A stretch of 59,507 nt of DNA from Pseudomonas guariconensis (GCF_024127895.1 NZ_JAMYBK010000025.1:1-59507), one strand, 5' to 3'; positions 7,319-16,359 are shown, counted from the stretch's first letter. Made by a program: numbers and translations. Notes: generated by a model not told the origin, from the sequence alone.

Positions 7319-8389
7319 TCAGCCCAACAGCGCCACCGACTTGATCTGCGCCCACAGTGCCTGGCCCGGGTGCAGGCCGAGCTGGTCCGCCGAGTAGCGG
7401 GTGATACGTGCAAGCAGGGCATTGCCGGCGGCGTCCAGGCTCACCATGACATGGGCCGGGTTGTCTGCCGGGCGGCATTCACGGACCCGTACCGGCAGCC
7501 GGTTGAGGATGCTCGAGGCGCCGTCGGCGGTAAGTGCCAGGCTGACGTCGCGGGCCTGCACCTTGAGCCTGAGGGTACTGCCCACCACCTGGGCAGGATG
7601 GGCGATGCGCAGCACAGGACCGTCGTTGCCCGGCAGGCGCAGGTCGAACAGTTCGTAGTGCGGGTCATGGCCGACGACCACGCCTTCGAGCACCACGCCG
7701 GCATCCTCGCCTTGGGCCAGGGTCTGGCCGATCGGCCCGCTGGCCGTGGCCTGGCCCTGTTCCAGCAGTACCAGGTGGTCGGCCAGGCGGGCGACCTCGT
7801 CCTGGGCATGGCTGACGTACACCAGGGGGATGTCCAGTTCGTCGTGCAGGCGTTCCAGGTAAGGCAGGATCTCGCGTTTGCGGGGAGCATCGAGGGCGGC
7901 CAGGGGTTCGTCCATCAGCAGCAGCCGAGGGCTGCTGAGCAGCGCCCGGGCAATGCCGACCCGCTGCGCCTCGCCCCCGGAGAGGGTGGCCGGCCTGCGC
8001 TCGAGCAAGTGGCCGATCCCCAGCAGCTCGCAGGCCTGCTCCAGGCTGACCTTGCGTTCATGGGGCGCGATCCGCCGCCAGCCGAAGGTCAGGTTGCCAC
8101 GCACCGACAGGTGCGGGAACAGGCTGGCCTCCTGGAACACATAGCCCACCGGGCGCCTGTGTGGTGCCAGGAAATAGCCGCAGGCGCTGTCTTCCCAGAC
8201 CTCGCCGTTGACTTCGATGTAGGCGCTGGCGGCACGCTCCAGCCCGGCCAGGCAGCGCAGGCAGGAGGTCTTGCCCGAGCCCGAATGGCCGAACAGCGCA
8301 CTGATCCCGCGGCCAGGCAGGTGCAGGTCGACATCCAGGGTGAAATCGCCGCGCGCCAGCTTCAGTCGCGCCAGTATCGATGAAGGCAT
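7319..8389 (-). CDS. modC: Molybdate ABC transporter ATP-binding protein
   Basis: The 356-residue protein carries Walker A GHSGSGKT (34-41), the ABC signature LSGGEAQR, Walker B LLLMDEPLAALD and a C-terminal extension of about 70 residues with the TOBE (molybdate-binding) pattern seen in ModC. It supplies energy for molybdate uptake. I chose ATG 8389, which gives the normal ModC N-terminus and lies one base after the modB stop codon; a longer upstream frame runs through modB. Order and spacing indicate a modABC operon on the minus strand. Confidence 0.93.
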   Translation of the reverse strand: MPSSILARLKLARGDFTLDVDLHLPGRGISALFGHSGSGKTSCLRCLAGLERAASAYIEVNGEVWEDSACGYFLAPHRRPVGYVFQEASLFPHLSVRGNLTFGWRRIAPHERKVSLEQACELLGIGHLLERRPATLSGGEAQRVGIARALLSSPRLLLMDEPLAALDAPRKREILPYLERLHDELDIPLVYVSHAQDEVARLADHLVLLEQGQATASGPIGQTLAQGEDAGVVLEGVVVGHDPHYELFDLRLPGNDGPVLRIAHPAQVVGSTLRLKVQARDVSLALTADGASSILNRLPVRVRECRPADNPAHVMVSLDAAGNALLARITRYSADQLGLHPGQALWAQIKSVALLG

Positions 8390-8390
8390 G

Positions 8391-9071
8391 TCAGCTCCAG
8401 CCAGCCTTCCCGCGGCGGCCAGCATAGAGCACGAGCAACACCAGGAAGGAGAACACCAGCATGGCGCCGGCCAGCCAGTGTGCTTGCGGATAGGCCATGG
8501 CCTCGACGTGATCGAAGATCTGCACCGAGACCACGCGGGTCTTGTCGGGGATGTTGCCACCGATCATCAACACCACGCCGAACTCCCCCACGGTGTGGGC
8601 GAAGCCCAGGATACTGGCGGTGACGAAGCCCGGTCGGGCCAGCGGCAGCACCACGTGAACGAAGGTGTCCCAGGGGCTGGCGCGCAGGGTGGCGGCCACC
8701 TCCAGTGGACGCTGGCCGATGGCGCCGAAGGCGTTCTGCAGGGGTTGCACCACGAACGGCATGGAGTAGACCACCGAGCCGATCACCAGCCCCGTGAAAC
8801 TGAACACCACGCTGCCCAGGCCCATGGCCTGGGTGGCCTGGCCGATCCAGCCATGGGGGCCGAGGGCGATCAGCAGGTAGAAGCCGATCACCGTCGGCGG
8901 CAGCACCAGCGGCAGGGCTACCACCGCACCGATCGGCCCGCGCAGCCAGGAGCGCGTGCGGGCCAGCCACCAGGCGATGGGCGTGCCCACTATCAGCAGG
9001 ATCAGGGTGGTCAGGCTGGCCAGCTTGATGGTCAGCCAGATCGCGCCCAGGTCACTGGCGTCCAGTGGCAT
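8391..9071 (-). CDS. modB: Molybdate ABC transporter permease
   Basis: The 226-residue integral membrane protein has five to six hydrophobic segments and the permease EAA-like loop (LEVAATLRASPWDTFVHVVLP) that contacts ModC. Its start codon shares a base with the modA stop (TGATG), showing translational coupling. It forms the membrane channel for molybdate or tungstate. Confidence 0.93.
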   Translation of the reverse strand: MPLDASDLGAIWLTIKLASLTTLILLIVGTPIAWWLARTRSWLRGPIGAVVALPLVLPPTVIGFYLLIALGPHGWIGQATQAMGLGSVVFSFTGLVIGSVVYSMPFVVQPLQNAFGAIGQRPLEVAATLRASPWDTFVHVVLPLARPGFVTASILGFAHTVGEFGVVLMIGGNIPDKTRVVSVQIFDHVEAMAYPQAHWLAGAMLVFSFLVLLVLYAGRRGKAGWS

Positions 9072-9829
9072 CAGATTTCATAGCCGTAGGACTTGATCAG
9101 CGCGGCCGCTTTCGGGCCCTTGAGGTAGTCGACCAGAGCCTTGGCGGCCGGGTTGTCCTTGCCCTTGTCGAGGATCACGGCATCCTGGCGGATCGGCTCG
9201 TGCAGCTCGGCGGGGACGATCCAGGCCGAACCGCTCTGGACCTTGCCATCCTTGTAGATCTGCGACAGGGCGACGAAGCCCAGCTCGGCATTGCCGGTGG
9301 AGACGAACTGGAAGGCCTGGGTGATGTTCTGGCCTTCGACCAGCTTGGCCTTGGTGGCTTCGGTCAGTTGCAGCTTGTCCAGCACCTGGGTGGCCGCCAG
9401 GCCGTAGGGTGCGGTCTTGGGGTTGGCGATGGACAGGTGGCGGTATTCGTTTTTCTTCAGGACCTCGCCCTTGTCGTCGACATAGCCGGGCTTGGCCGAC
9501 CACAGGGCCAGAGTGCCGATGGCATAGGTGAAGCGCGAGCCTGGGACGATCTGTTTTTCCTGTTCCAGCTTGGCGGGTGTGGTGTCGTCGGCGGCGAGGA
9601 ATACCTCGAACGGTGCGCCGTTCTTGATCTGTGCGTAGAACTGGCCAGTGGCGCCGTAGGCGGCGACCAGCTTGTGGCCGGTGTCTTTCTCGAAGTCCTT
9701 GGCGATGGCCTGGATGGGCGCGGTGAAGTTCGCCGCGACCGCCACCTGGACTTCATCGGCCCAGGCGCTGTTGAGGGAGACCAGGCTGGCCAGGGCACTG
9801 GCGGCCAGGTGGAACAGGCGGATACGCAT
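9071..9829 (-). CDS. modA: Periplasmic molybdate-binding protein
   Basis: The 252-residue product has a signal peptide (MRIRLFHLAASALASLVSLNSAWA) and the ModA features VAVAANFTAPIQAIAKDFEKDTGHKL and SYGATGQFYAQI, which surround the oxyanion site. It delivers molybdate to ModBC. It is the first gene of the operon and has a ModE-type operator about 25-50 bases upstream of its start codon. Confidence 0.95.
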   Translation of the reverse strand: MRIRLFHLAASALASLVSLNSAWADEVQVAVAANFTAPIQAIAKDFEKDTGHKLVAAYGATGQFYAQIKNGAPFEVFLAADDTTPAKLEQEKQIVPGSRFTYAIGTLALWSAKPGYVDDKGEVLKKNEYRHLSIANPKTAPYGLAATQVLDKLQLTEATKAKLVEGQNITQAFQFVSTGNAELGFVALSQIYKDGKVQSGSAWIVPAELHEPIRQDAVILDKGKDNPAAKALVDYLKGPKAAALIKSYGYEI

Positions 9830-9854
9830 GGGGACAGCTCCTTGGGATGGTTTT

Positions 9855-9880
9855 CGTTATGTGGCGGAATATATAGCGAT
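9855..9880 (-). promoter_or_regulatory. Candidate ModE operator upstream of modA
   Basis: On the minus strand the sequence reads ATCGCTATATA, six bases, CACATAACG. This is very close to the known ModE consensus of CGCTATATA and TATATAACG half sites. ModE with bound molybdate represses mod operons, so uptake is probably shut off when molybdate is sufficient. No modE gene lies in this window. Confidence 0.7.
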
Positions 9881-10022
9881 AAGCCATCCATCGGGAAGGG
9901 GCGGGCAGGGGATTTGTGGGTAGTACGGGCCCCATTCGCGAGCAAGCCCACAGGGGGCGGTGCCCACGAATCATGTGCCCGGCAGAGGGCTTTGGGGCGC
10001 GAGCGGCCTCACATGGCAGTGC

Positions 10023-11096
10023 TCAGCGCCCCATCTGTTCCAGCGCCTTGTCAGCCATCTCCCGGGTCAACTCGCCAGCCGACCGCTGTCGCCCCAGGCG
10101 CAGCGCCTGGCCCGCCCACAGGTTGCTGAAGTCGCTGTTGCCCTGCGGGTCGCGAATCGCCCGCAATGGCATCAGCGCCCCTCCAGCCAGGGGGAAGTGC
10201 GGTGCCAGTGGGCTCATCGGCCCCAGCTCACGCATGATGCGGTTGTTGATGCCCCGGGCAGGACGGCCGGTGAACAGGTTGGTCAGCGCCGTGTCGCTGG
10301 CCGGCGCGCTGTCCAGGGCGCGGCGGTGCGCCGGCGACACCTTGGCCTGCGGGCAGAACAGGTACGCGGTGCCGACCTGCACCGCCGAGGCGCCGAGCGC
10401 CAGGGCGGCGACCAGGCCACGGTGGTCGCCGATACCGCCGGCGGCGATCACCGGCAGGCGCACCGCGTCCACCACCTGGGGCACCAGGGCGAAGGTGCCG
10501 ATCTGGCTGGTGATGTCGTCGCTGAGGAACATGCCGCGGTGGCCGCCGGCTTCATAACCCATGGCGATGATCGCATCGCAGCCGTTGGCCTCCAGCCATA
10601 CCGCTTCCTCTACCGTGGTGGCGCTGGACAGCACCTTGGCGCCGCTGGCCTTGACCCGTTGCAGCAGGTCGGCGCGGGGCAGGCCGAAATGGAAACTCAC
10701 CACCTCCGGGCGCAGTTGCTCCACCAGCTGGCAGCTCTGCTCATCGAAGGGCGCGCGGTTGGATACCGGGGTCGGGGCGTCGAAGTCGGCGCCCACCTCC
10801 TCGTAGTACGGCTTGAGCGCCTGCTTCCAGCGTGCCTCGCGCTCGGCATCGGGCGCTGGCGGCTGGTGGCAGAAGAAATTCAGGTTGAGCGGGCCCTGGC
10901 AACTGGCGCGGAAGGCCTCGATCTCGCCACGCACCTGCTCGGCAGAGAGCATGGCACAGGGCAGGGCGCCCAGCCCGCCGGCATTGCCCACGGCGATGGC
11001 CATGGCCGAGCCGGTGGCGCCGGCCATGGGGGCCTGCAGGATGGGCAGTTGGATGCCCAGCAAATCGAGGATACGGCGGTCTGGCCAGGTGCTCAT
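10023..11096 (-). CDS. Nitronate monooxygenase family flavoprotein
   Basis: The 357-residue protein starts MSTWPDRRILDLLGIQLPILQAPMAG, the FMN-binding start of the nitronate monooxygenase/2-nitropropane dioxygenase family. It contains CDAIIAMGYEAGGHRGMF, the GGHRG region with the catalytic His, and IAAGGIGDHRG for phosphate binding. Such enzymes oxidise alkyl nitronates such as propionate-3-nitronate, using FMN and oxygen. The gene overlaps nothing and is followed by two small genes on the same strand side. Confidence 0.88.
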   Translation of the reverse strand: MSTWPDRRILDLLGIQLPILQAPMAGATGSAMAIAVGNAGGLGALPCAMLSAEQVRGEIEAFRASCQGPLNLNFFCHQPPAPDAEREARWKQALKPYYEEVGADFDAPTPVSNRAPFDEQSCQLVEQLRPEVVSFHFGLPRADLLQRVKASGAKVLSSATTVEEAVWLEANGCDAIIAMGYEAGGHRGMFLSDDITSQIGTFALVPQVVDAVRLPVIAAGGIGDHRGLVAALALGASAVQVGTAYLFCPQAKVSPAHRRALDSAPASDTALTNLFTGRPARGINNRIMRELGPMSPLAPHFPLAGGALMPLRAIRDPQGNSDFSNLWAGQALRLGRQRSAGELTREMADKALEQMGR

Positions 11097-11125
11097 GCGC
11101 TACTCCTGTCAAAGGGGGTTGCCGG

Positions 11126-11296
11126 TCAAAGGGCCTTGCTGACCTGGATGTCGCTGATCTTCTCGGCGTCCTCGCCGTGGATCTTGCGCAGCGCTTCCAG
11201 GGCCTGCTCGTGGGAGGCGTCGGGCATCACGGCGAAGTCCCAGCGGCGCTCGCCGTCGAGCTTGTACTTGATGACGTATTTGATGGTCTGGGTCAT
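11126..11296 (-). CDS. Small conserved protein of unknown function
   Basis: The gene encodes 56 residues starting MTQTIKYVIKYKLDGERRWDFAV and ending DIQVSKAL. It looks like a small alpha/beta domain with regular charge patterning. The stop of the next gene upstream (11305-11607) is eight bases away, so both are probably cotranscribed. I do not recognise a function. Confidence 0.7.
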   Translation of the reverse strand: MTQTIKYVIKYKLDGERRWDFAVMPDASHEQALEALRKIHGEDAEKISDIQVSKAL

Positions 11297-11304
11297 GGCG
11301 GGCC

Positions 11305-11607
11305 TTATCCGAGTTTCGACGACGAGCGACGGATGATCTTGATCTTGTGGGTGAAGGTCGGCTTGCGCGTCACCGAGATCGGCCGTGGGCTCACGGTATC
11401 GATGGTGATGTTCCAGAAACCGGTGCTGGGCACGGTGATCTTGGCCGGGAAGCGCACGAAGTGGCCACCATGGTAGGTGTGCCGGCCGCCATTCTTGAAA
11501 CTGCGGAAGTTGGCGTCGTTCATCAGGCGGATGTTGCAGCGCTGGGAACACTCGATGACGACCACGTCGTCCTCGTTGAGGTGCTCGCGCTGGTGTACGA
11601 ATTTCAT
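11305..11607 (-). CDS. DUF1883-like small protein
   Basis: The 100-residue product starts MKFVHQREHLNEDDVVVIECSQRCNIRLMNDANFRSFKNG and continues with GGHFVRFPAKITVPSTGFWNITID. This matches the DUF1883 pattern, a small beta-rich domain found alone or with TIR domains. It is presumably cytoplasmic. The start at 11607 fits the domain; longer frames upstream do not. It probably forms a unit with the 56-residue gene downstream. Confidence 0.7.
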   Translation of the reverse strand: MKFVHQREHLNEDDVVVIECSQRCNIRLMNDANFRSFKNGGRHTYHGGHFVRFPAKITVPSTGFWNITIDTVSPRPISVTRKPTFTHKIKIIRRSSSKLG

Positions 11608-11781
11608 GTGATGCTCCGCAAGGGTCGGTTTTGCAAAGACAAAAGATACCACGATGTCGGGGTGCGCTTGCGCCTGCCATGGCCGGCACGGGGATAAATC
11701 CGCCAAAGCCGGGAGCAAATCGGCCCGGCCGTTGTCCAACGGTTCCTGTGTGATGTCTGTGTGATGCAAGGGGTAGATCGA

Positions 11782-12141
11782 ATGAAGTGGGTGGTGGCGG
11801 CGGTGTCGTTGGCGTTGGGTGGTTGTGTCAGCGTTTCGGAGCTGGAGCAGTCGAGGGAAACGCTCGACGTGATTTCCGGAAAGACACCGCGTGAGTATGC
11901 CGATTGCGTCAAGTCCAGGCTGGCCGACAGCCGTGATCCGTTGGTGGAGGAGCCGCGTGGCGACGGCCTGCGCCTGATCGTGCCGCAGAAGCTGGCCGCT
12001 GGTGCCGGCCCTGCGGCACTGGTGGATATCGACAAACGCGGCAGCGGCAGCAGCATCAAGCTGCACGAGCGGCTGAACAACTTCCCCCTGCGCCTGGGTG
12101 ACGTGCGTACTGCGGCTACCCAGTGCATCTCCGGTTCTTGA
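11782..12141 (+). CDS. Putative lipoprotein
   Basis: From ATG 11782 the 119-residue product begins MKWVVAAVSLALGGCVSVSELE, a signal peptide with lipobox LGGC and Cys15 as the lipidation site. The residue after Cys is Val, so outer-membrane sorting is expected. The mature part holds the motif TPREYADCVKSRLAD, typical of small Pseudomonas lipoproteins of unknown role. A GTG at 11761 in the same frame is possible but would extend the signal peptide needlessly. Confidence 0.75.
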   Translation: MKWVVAAVSLALGGCVSVSELEQSRETLDVISGKTPREYADCVKSRLADSRDPLVEEPRGDGLRLIVPQKLAAGAGPAALVDIDKRGSGSSIKLHERLNNFPLRLGDVRTAATQCISGS

Positions 12142-12286
12142 TCCAGCTCAGCAAATGAGCGATTAGCAGGCGGACTGCCATTCTCCTTGTCCGGTGGGCG
12201 TTGTTCCCCACCGGCGATAGGCCTACTATTTTCAGGCTTATATCGTTTAAGCCTAAGCTTATAACAAGGAAATGGAGCGTCCCGTG

Positions 12287-12937
12287 ATGAACCCGTTGAG
12301 TCGTGTCGTGATCGGCAGCCTGCTGATCCTGGCCTGGCCTTCGGCGCATGCCGTCGATGGCCAGAAAGTCTTCACCCAGGGCGGGCAGAACCCCGCCGCC
12401 ATGGCCTGCCTGGGCTGCCATGGCCCGGATGGCAAGGGCATCGCCGCCGCCGGCTTCCCGCGCCTGGCCGGCCTGCCGGCTGGATACCTGAGCAAGCAAC
12501 TGGATGATTTCCGCGCGGGCAGCCGCAAGCAGGCGGTCATGGAGCCGCTTGCCAAGGCATTGAGCGATGAGGAAATCAAGGCTGTCAGCGCCTACCTGGC
12601 CAGTATGCCGGCCGACCCCGCACCTGACCTGCGCCGCCAGCAGATGGCCACGGACCCTGTGTCCAGGCTGGCGCTGTACGGCGACTGGAGCCGGCAGATA
12701 CCCGGCTGTGTGCAGTGCCACGGCCCAGGCGGCAGCGGTGTTGGCGAACACTTCCCGCCGCTGGCCGGGCAGCCGGCCGCCTACCTGGTGGCGCAACTCG
12801 ACGCCTGGCGCGACGGCAGCCGTCGCAACGACCCCAATCAGTTGATGGTCGGCGTGGCCAAGGCCATGACCGACGAGGAGGTCAAGGCGATCGCCGCGTT
12901 CTTCGCCCAGCCCGCCAGCCAGGAGGTCAAGCCATGA
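12287..12937 (+). CDS. tsdB: Diheme cytochrome c, TsdB-like electron acceptor
   Basis: The 216-residue protein has a Sec signal peptide and two CxxCH heme sites, CLGCH (41-45) and CVQCH (141-145), each in a c4-type domain of about 100 residues. Its stop codon overlaps the start of the next gene (ATGA). In tsdBA loci a diheme cytochrome TsdB accepts electrons from the thiosulfate dehydrogenase TsdA and passes them to the respiratory chain. Context with the TsdA-like neighbour supports this; by itself the protein is only a cytochrome c4 relative. Start chosen at ATG 12287 to give a normal signal peptide. Confidence 0.8.
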   Translation: MNPLSRVVIGSLLILAWPSAHAVDGQKVFTQGGQNPAAMACLGCHGPDGKGIAAAGFPRLAGLPAGYLSKQLDDFRAGSRKQAVMEPLAKALSDEEIKAVSAYLASMPADPAPDLRRQQMATDPVSRLALYGDWSRQIPGCVQCHGPGGSGVGEHFPPLAGQPAAYLVAQLDAWRDGSRRNDPNQLMVGVAKAMTDEEVKAIAAFFAQPASQEVKP

Positions 12938-13848
12938 AACCGATGCTTCCAGCCCTGTTGCTGATTGCCCTGGGCAGCGCCCAGGCGGCGCCCATCGCGA
13001 TGGAGGACCAGTCCCAGCTCAAGGTGCCCGGCAGCCAGGCGGCCCCGGTGTTCACCCCGCCGGCGGAGAGCGACCTGCCCGACAACGCCTTCGGCCAGAT
13101 GGTCCGCGAGGGCCATGCGCTGTTCGTCGATACCCGTCGGCTGATGCCCGAGGCGGTGGGCAACGGCATGAACTGCAGCAACTGCCACCTCGACCAGGGG
13201 CGCCTGGCCCATTCCGCGCCGCTGTGGGGCGCCTACCCGATGTACCCGGCCTATCGCAAGAAGAACGACAAGGTCAACACCTACGCCGAGCGTATCCAGG
13301 GCTGCTTCCAGTTCAGCATGAACGGCACGCCGCCGGCCGCCGACAGCCCGCAGATGACCGCCCTCAGCGTGTACTCCTACTGGCTGGCGACCAAGGCAGC
13401 CACCGGCGTGGAGAGCCCGGGCCGTGGTTACCCCGAAGTGCCACAGCCCAAGGGGGGCTATGACTTCACCCGGGGCCAGCAGGTCTACCGTGAGCAGTGT
13501 GCGATCTGTCACGGCGACCAGGGCGAGGGGCAGAAGGTGGCCGGTGAATACGTGATGCCGCCGTTGTGGGGCAAGGACTCCTACAACTGGGGCGCCGGCA
13601 TGCACCGGATCAACACCGCGGCGTCCTTCATCAAGCACAACATGCCCCTGGGGCGGCCTGGCAGCCTGAGCGACCAGCAGGCCTGGGACGTGGCGGCCTG
13701 GATCAATCGCCATGAGCGGCCCCAGGATCCGCGTCTGGTGGAAGGCTCGATCGAGAAGACGCGGCTGAAGTTCCATGCCAACGACGGGGTCAACCTGTAC
13801 GGGCAGAAGGTCGATGGCGTGCTGGTCGGGCAGGGGACTGGCGGCTGA
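12934..13848 (+). CDS. tsdA: Thiosulfate dehydrogenase (tetrathionate-forming), diheme cytochrome c
   Basis: The 304-residue exported protein shows the TsdA pattern: signal peptide ending AQA, first heme motif CSNCH (81-85), the segments APLWGAYPMYPAYR and IQGCFQFSMNG, second heme motif CAICH (189-193), and the C-terminal NWGAGMHRINTAASFIKHNMP and ERPQDPR. The Cys in QGCF (Cys124) is a likely axial heme ligand of the active-site heme, as known for TsdA. The enzyme joins two thiosulfates to tetrathionate in the periplasm. The ATGA overlap with tsdB shows coupled translation. Confidence 0.85.
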   Translation: MKPMLPALLLIALGSAQAAPIAMEDQSQLKVPGSQAAPVFTPPAESDLPDNAFGQMVREGHALFVDTRRLMPEAVGNGMNCSNCHLDQGRLAHSAPLWGAYPMYPAYRKKNDKVNTYAERIQGCFQFSMNGTPPAADSPQMTALSVYSYWLATKAATGVESPGRGYPEVPQPKGGYDFTRGQQVYREQCAICHGDQGEGQKVAGEYVMPPLWGKDSYNWGAGMHRINTAASFIKHNMPLGRPGSLSDQQAWDVAAWINRHERPQDPRLVEGSIEKTRLKFHANDGVNLYGQKVDGVLVGQGTGG

Positions 13849-13859
13849 TCGTGGCAACG

Positions 13860-13876
13860 GGGCTGCTTTGCAGCCC
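13860..13876. terminator. Hairpin terminator after tsdA
   Basis: GGGCTGC and GCAGCCC pair around TTT a few bases after the tsdA stop. Hairpins of this sequence recur after several genes in the window. Confidence 0.5.
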
Positions 13877-13989
13877 TGGATGTCTGGGTGGTGTTCCCTA
13901 CCGTTGTCACATCCCCGCCCCCAGGTTGTCACAGCCCTGCAATGGCGCCTGGGGTGCAATGGCTGCAATCTTCGCAAGGGAGCGTGGCC

Positions 13990-15351
13990 ATGGAACTCTG
14001 TGTGATCGGGGCGGGGTATGTGGGGCTGGTCACGGCGGCGTGCTTCGCCGAAATGGGCAACCGCGTGGTCTGCCTGGAGCGCGATCCGGCGCGCCTGGCA
14101 CAGTTGCGCCAGGGCCAGTGCCCGATCTACGAGCCCGGCCTGCACGCCTTGCTGCAGGCCGGGCTGCGCGCTGGCCTGCTGAGTTTCACCGAGCAGTGGG
14201 AGTTGGCCTTGGCCAAGGTCGACGTGGTGTTCATCGCTGTCGGCACACCGAGCCAGGAAGATGGTTCGGCGGATCTGCAGCATGTGCTGGCGGTGGCCGA
14301 CAGCCTCGCTCGCCACCTCACCCGGCCGTGCCTGGTGGTGAACAAGTCGACCGTCCCCGTGGGCACCGCCGAGCGGGTGGGCCAGCGCATCGCCAGCGGC
14401 CTGCGCGAGCGCGGCGCACGCTTTGCCGTGGAGGTCGCGAGCAACCCGGAGTTCCTCAAGGAAGGCAGCGCCGTCGACGACTTTATGCGCCCGGACCGCA
14501 TCATCATCGGCAGCGACAGCGAGCAGGCCAGCCAGTGCTTGCAGCGGCTCTACGCACCCTTCGTGCGTAACCGCGAGCGGGTGCTGGTGATGTCGCTGCG
14601 GGCCGCGGAATTCAGCAAGTACGCCGCCAATGCCTTCCTCGCCGCCAGGATCTCCCTGGTCAACGAACTGGCCGGGCTCTGCGCGCGCCTGGACGTGGAC
14701 ATCGAGCAGGTACGCCGGGGTATCGGCAGCGACCGGCGCATCGGCAGCCACTTCATCTATGCCGGCTGCGGCTACGGTGGTTCGTGCTTCCCCAAGGACG
14801 TGCGGGCATTGATCCACTGCGCCGAGCAGGCCGGCTACCCGCCTGACATCCTGCGTGCCGTGCAGGCGCGCAACGATGTGCAGAAGACCATGCTGTTCCA
14901 GGCCCTGCGGCAGCACTTCGGTGGTTTTTTGCGCGGGCGCAACGTGGCGATCTGGGGGCTGGCCTTCAAGCCGGGGACCGACGACCTGCGCGAGGCGCCC
15001 GGCCTGGTGCTGCTGGATGCCCTGCTGGCAGCAGGCGTACAGGTCCAGGCCTGCGACCCGGCGGCGCTGCCAGGGGGCGCCGCGCGCTACCCGCAGGCCC
15101 TGGCCTCGGGCCAACTGCACCTGACGCACGACCCCTATGCCTGTGTCGAAGGCGCCGACGCCCTGGTACTGGTGACCGAGTGGAAGCAGTTCCGCCAGCC
15201 GGACTTCCCGCGTGTGCGTGGCCTGATGCGCATGCCGGTGCTGTTCGATGGGCGCAATATTTACGATCCCTCGGAACTATCTACACTGGGTTACCTCTAT
15301 CATGGCATCGGTCGGCCACGGGCGGGGCATTGTAAGGTGACTGCCGCCTGA
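13990..15351 (+). CDS. ugd: UDP-glucose 6-dehydrogenase
   Basis: The 453-residue enzyme begins MELCVIGAGYVGLVTAACFAEMG with a GAGYVG NAD-binding loop and carries the active-site segment YAGCGYGGSCFPKD with nucleophilic Cys266, plus IWGLAFKPGTDDLREAP near the UDP-sugar domain. It oxidises UDP-glucose to UDP-glucuronate for exopolysaccharide and lipid A-related pathways. ATG 13990 gives the family N-terminus. galU, making its substrate, follows 49 bases downstream and they may be cotranscribed. Confidence 0.95.
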   Translation: MELCVIGAGYVGLVTAACFAEMGNRVVCLERDPARLAQLRQGQCPIYEPGLHALLQAGLRAGLLSFTEQWELALAKVDVVFIAVGTPSQEDGSADLQHVLAVADSLARHLTRPCLVVNKSTVPVGTAERVGQRIASGLRERGARFAVEVASNPEFLKEGSAVDDFMRPDRIIIGSDSEQASQCLQRLYAPFVRNRERVLVMSLRAAEFSKYAANAFLAARISLVNELAGLCARLDVDIEQVRRGIGSDRRIGSHFIYAGCGYGGSCFPKDVRALIHCAEQAGYPPDILRAVQARNDVQKTMLFQALRQHFGGFLRGRNVAIWGLAFKPGTDDLREAPGLVLLDALLAAGVQVQACDPAALPGGAARYPQALASGQLHLTHDPYACVEGADALVLVTEWKQFRQPDFPRVRGLMRMPVLFDGRNIYDPSELSTLGYLYHGIGRPRAGHCKVTAA

Positions 15352-15400
15352 TTAGACTGCGCCGAACTCCACAGGCCCAGCCTTTGTTTTAAGGACGTAT

Positions 15401-16240
15401 ATGATCAAGAAATGCTTGTTCCCGGCAGCCGGTTACGGCACCCGCTTCCTGCCCGCTACCAAAGCCATGCCCAAGGAAATGCTGCCGGTGGTGAACAAGC
15501 CGCTGATCCAGTATGGCGTCGAAGAGGCGCTGGATGCCGGCCTGAACGAGATTTCCATCGTCACCGGCCGCGGCAAGCGCGCCCTGGAAGACCACTTCGA
15601 CATCAGCTACGAGCTGGAAACCCAGATCAAGGGCACCGACAAGGAAAAATACCTGGTCGGCATCCGTCGCCTGATCGAGGAGTGCTCGTTCTCCTATACC
15701 CGCCAGACCGAAATGAAGGGCCTGGGCCATGCCATCCTCACCGGCCGCCCGCTGATCGGCGACGAGCCCTTCGCCGTGGTCCTGGCCGATGACCTGTGCG
15801 TCAACCCGGAAGGCGACGGCGTGCTGACCCAGATGGTCAAGCTGTACAATCAGTTCCGTTGCTCGATCGTCGCCATCCAGGAGGTCGATCCGCAGGAGAC
15901 CAACAAGTACGGCGTGATTTCCGGCGAGATGATCCGCGATGACATCTACCGGGTGAACACCATGGTCGAGAAACCCAAGCCGGAAGATGCCCCGTCCAAC
16001 CTGGCGATCATCGGCCGCTACATCCTGACCCCGGACATCTTCGACATCATCAAGAACACCGATCCGGGCAAGGGTGGCGAGATCCAGATCACCGACGCCC
16101 TGATGCAGCAGGCGCAGAACGGTTGCGTGATCGCCTACAAGTTCAAGGGCAAGCGTTTCGACTGCGGGGGCGCCGAAGGCTACATCGAGGCGACCAACTT
16201 CTGCTTCGAGAACTACTACAAGGCCGGCAAGGCTTATTGA
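15401..16240 (+). CDS. galU: UTP-glucose-1-phosphate uridylyltransferase
   Basis: The 279-residue protein starts MIKKCLFPAAGYGTRFLPATKAMPKEMLP, the nucleotide-binding loop of GalU, with the product-binding EKPKPEDAPSN and CGGAEGYIEA segments. It makes UDP-glucose from UTP and glucose 1-phosphate, the substrate for Ugd encoded directly upstream. An AAGGA site lies seven bases before the start. Confidence 0.96.
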   Translation: MIKKCLFPAAGYGTRFLPATKAMPKEMLPVVNKPLIQYGVEEALDAGLNEISIVTGRGKRALEDHFDISYELETQIKGTDKEKYLVGIRRLIEECSFSYTRQTEMKGLGHAILTGRPLIGDEPFAVVLADDLCVNPEGDGVLTQMVKLYNQFRCSIVAIQEVDPQETNKYGVISGEMIRDDIYRVNTMVEKPKPEDAPSNLAIIGRYILTPDIFDIIKNTDPGKGGEIQITDALMQQAQNGCVIAYKFKGKRFDCGGAEGYIEATNFCFENYYKAGKAY

Positions 16241-16321
16241 GCCTCGAGCCATGAGCGGCGAGCGGGCGGCGGTGTGACCGCCGTTTCTTGCAGCGTGAAG
16301 CTTGCAGCTCGCCACAAAAAG

Positions 16322-16345
16322 AGCCACCCTCGGGTGGCTTTTTTT
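16322..16345. terminator. Strong intrinsic terminator after galU
   Basis: GCCACCC and GGGTGGC pair around TCG and are followed by seven T. It separates galU from gor; an A-run on the other side makes it active in both directions. Confidence 0.9.
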
Positions 16346-16359
16346 GTGGAGTCTGGATT

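Noticed and set aside
7134..7478. Short frames between csrA and modC on both strands
   Set aside because: They run partly into modC in another phase and show no domain, signal or ribosome site.
12838..15129. Very long open frame on the minus strand (763 codons)
   Set aside because: It lies opposite tsdA and ugd, both with clear motifs. Long antisense frames are expected in GC-rich Pseudomonas DNA; its translation is rich in His, Arg, Gln and Ala and has no domain.
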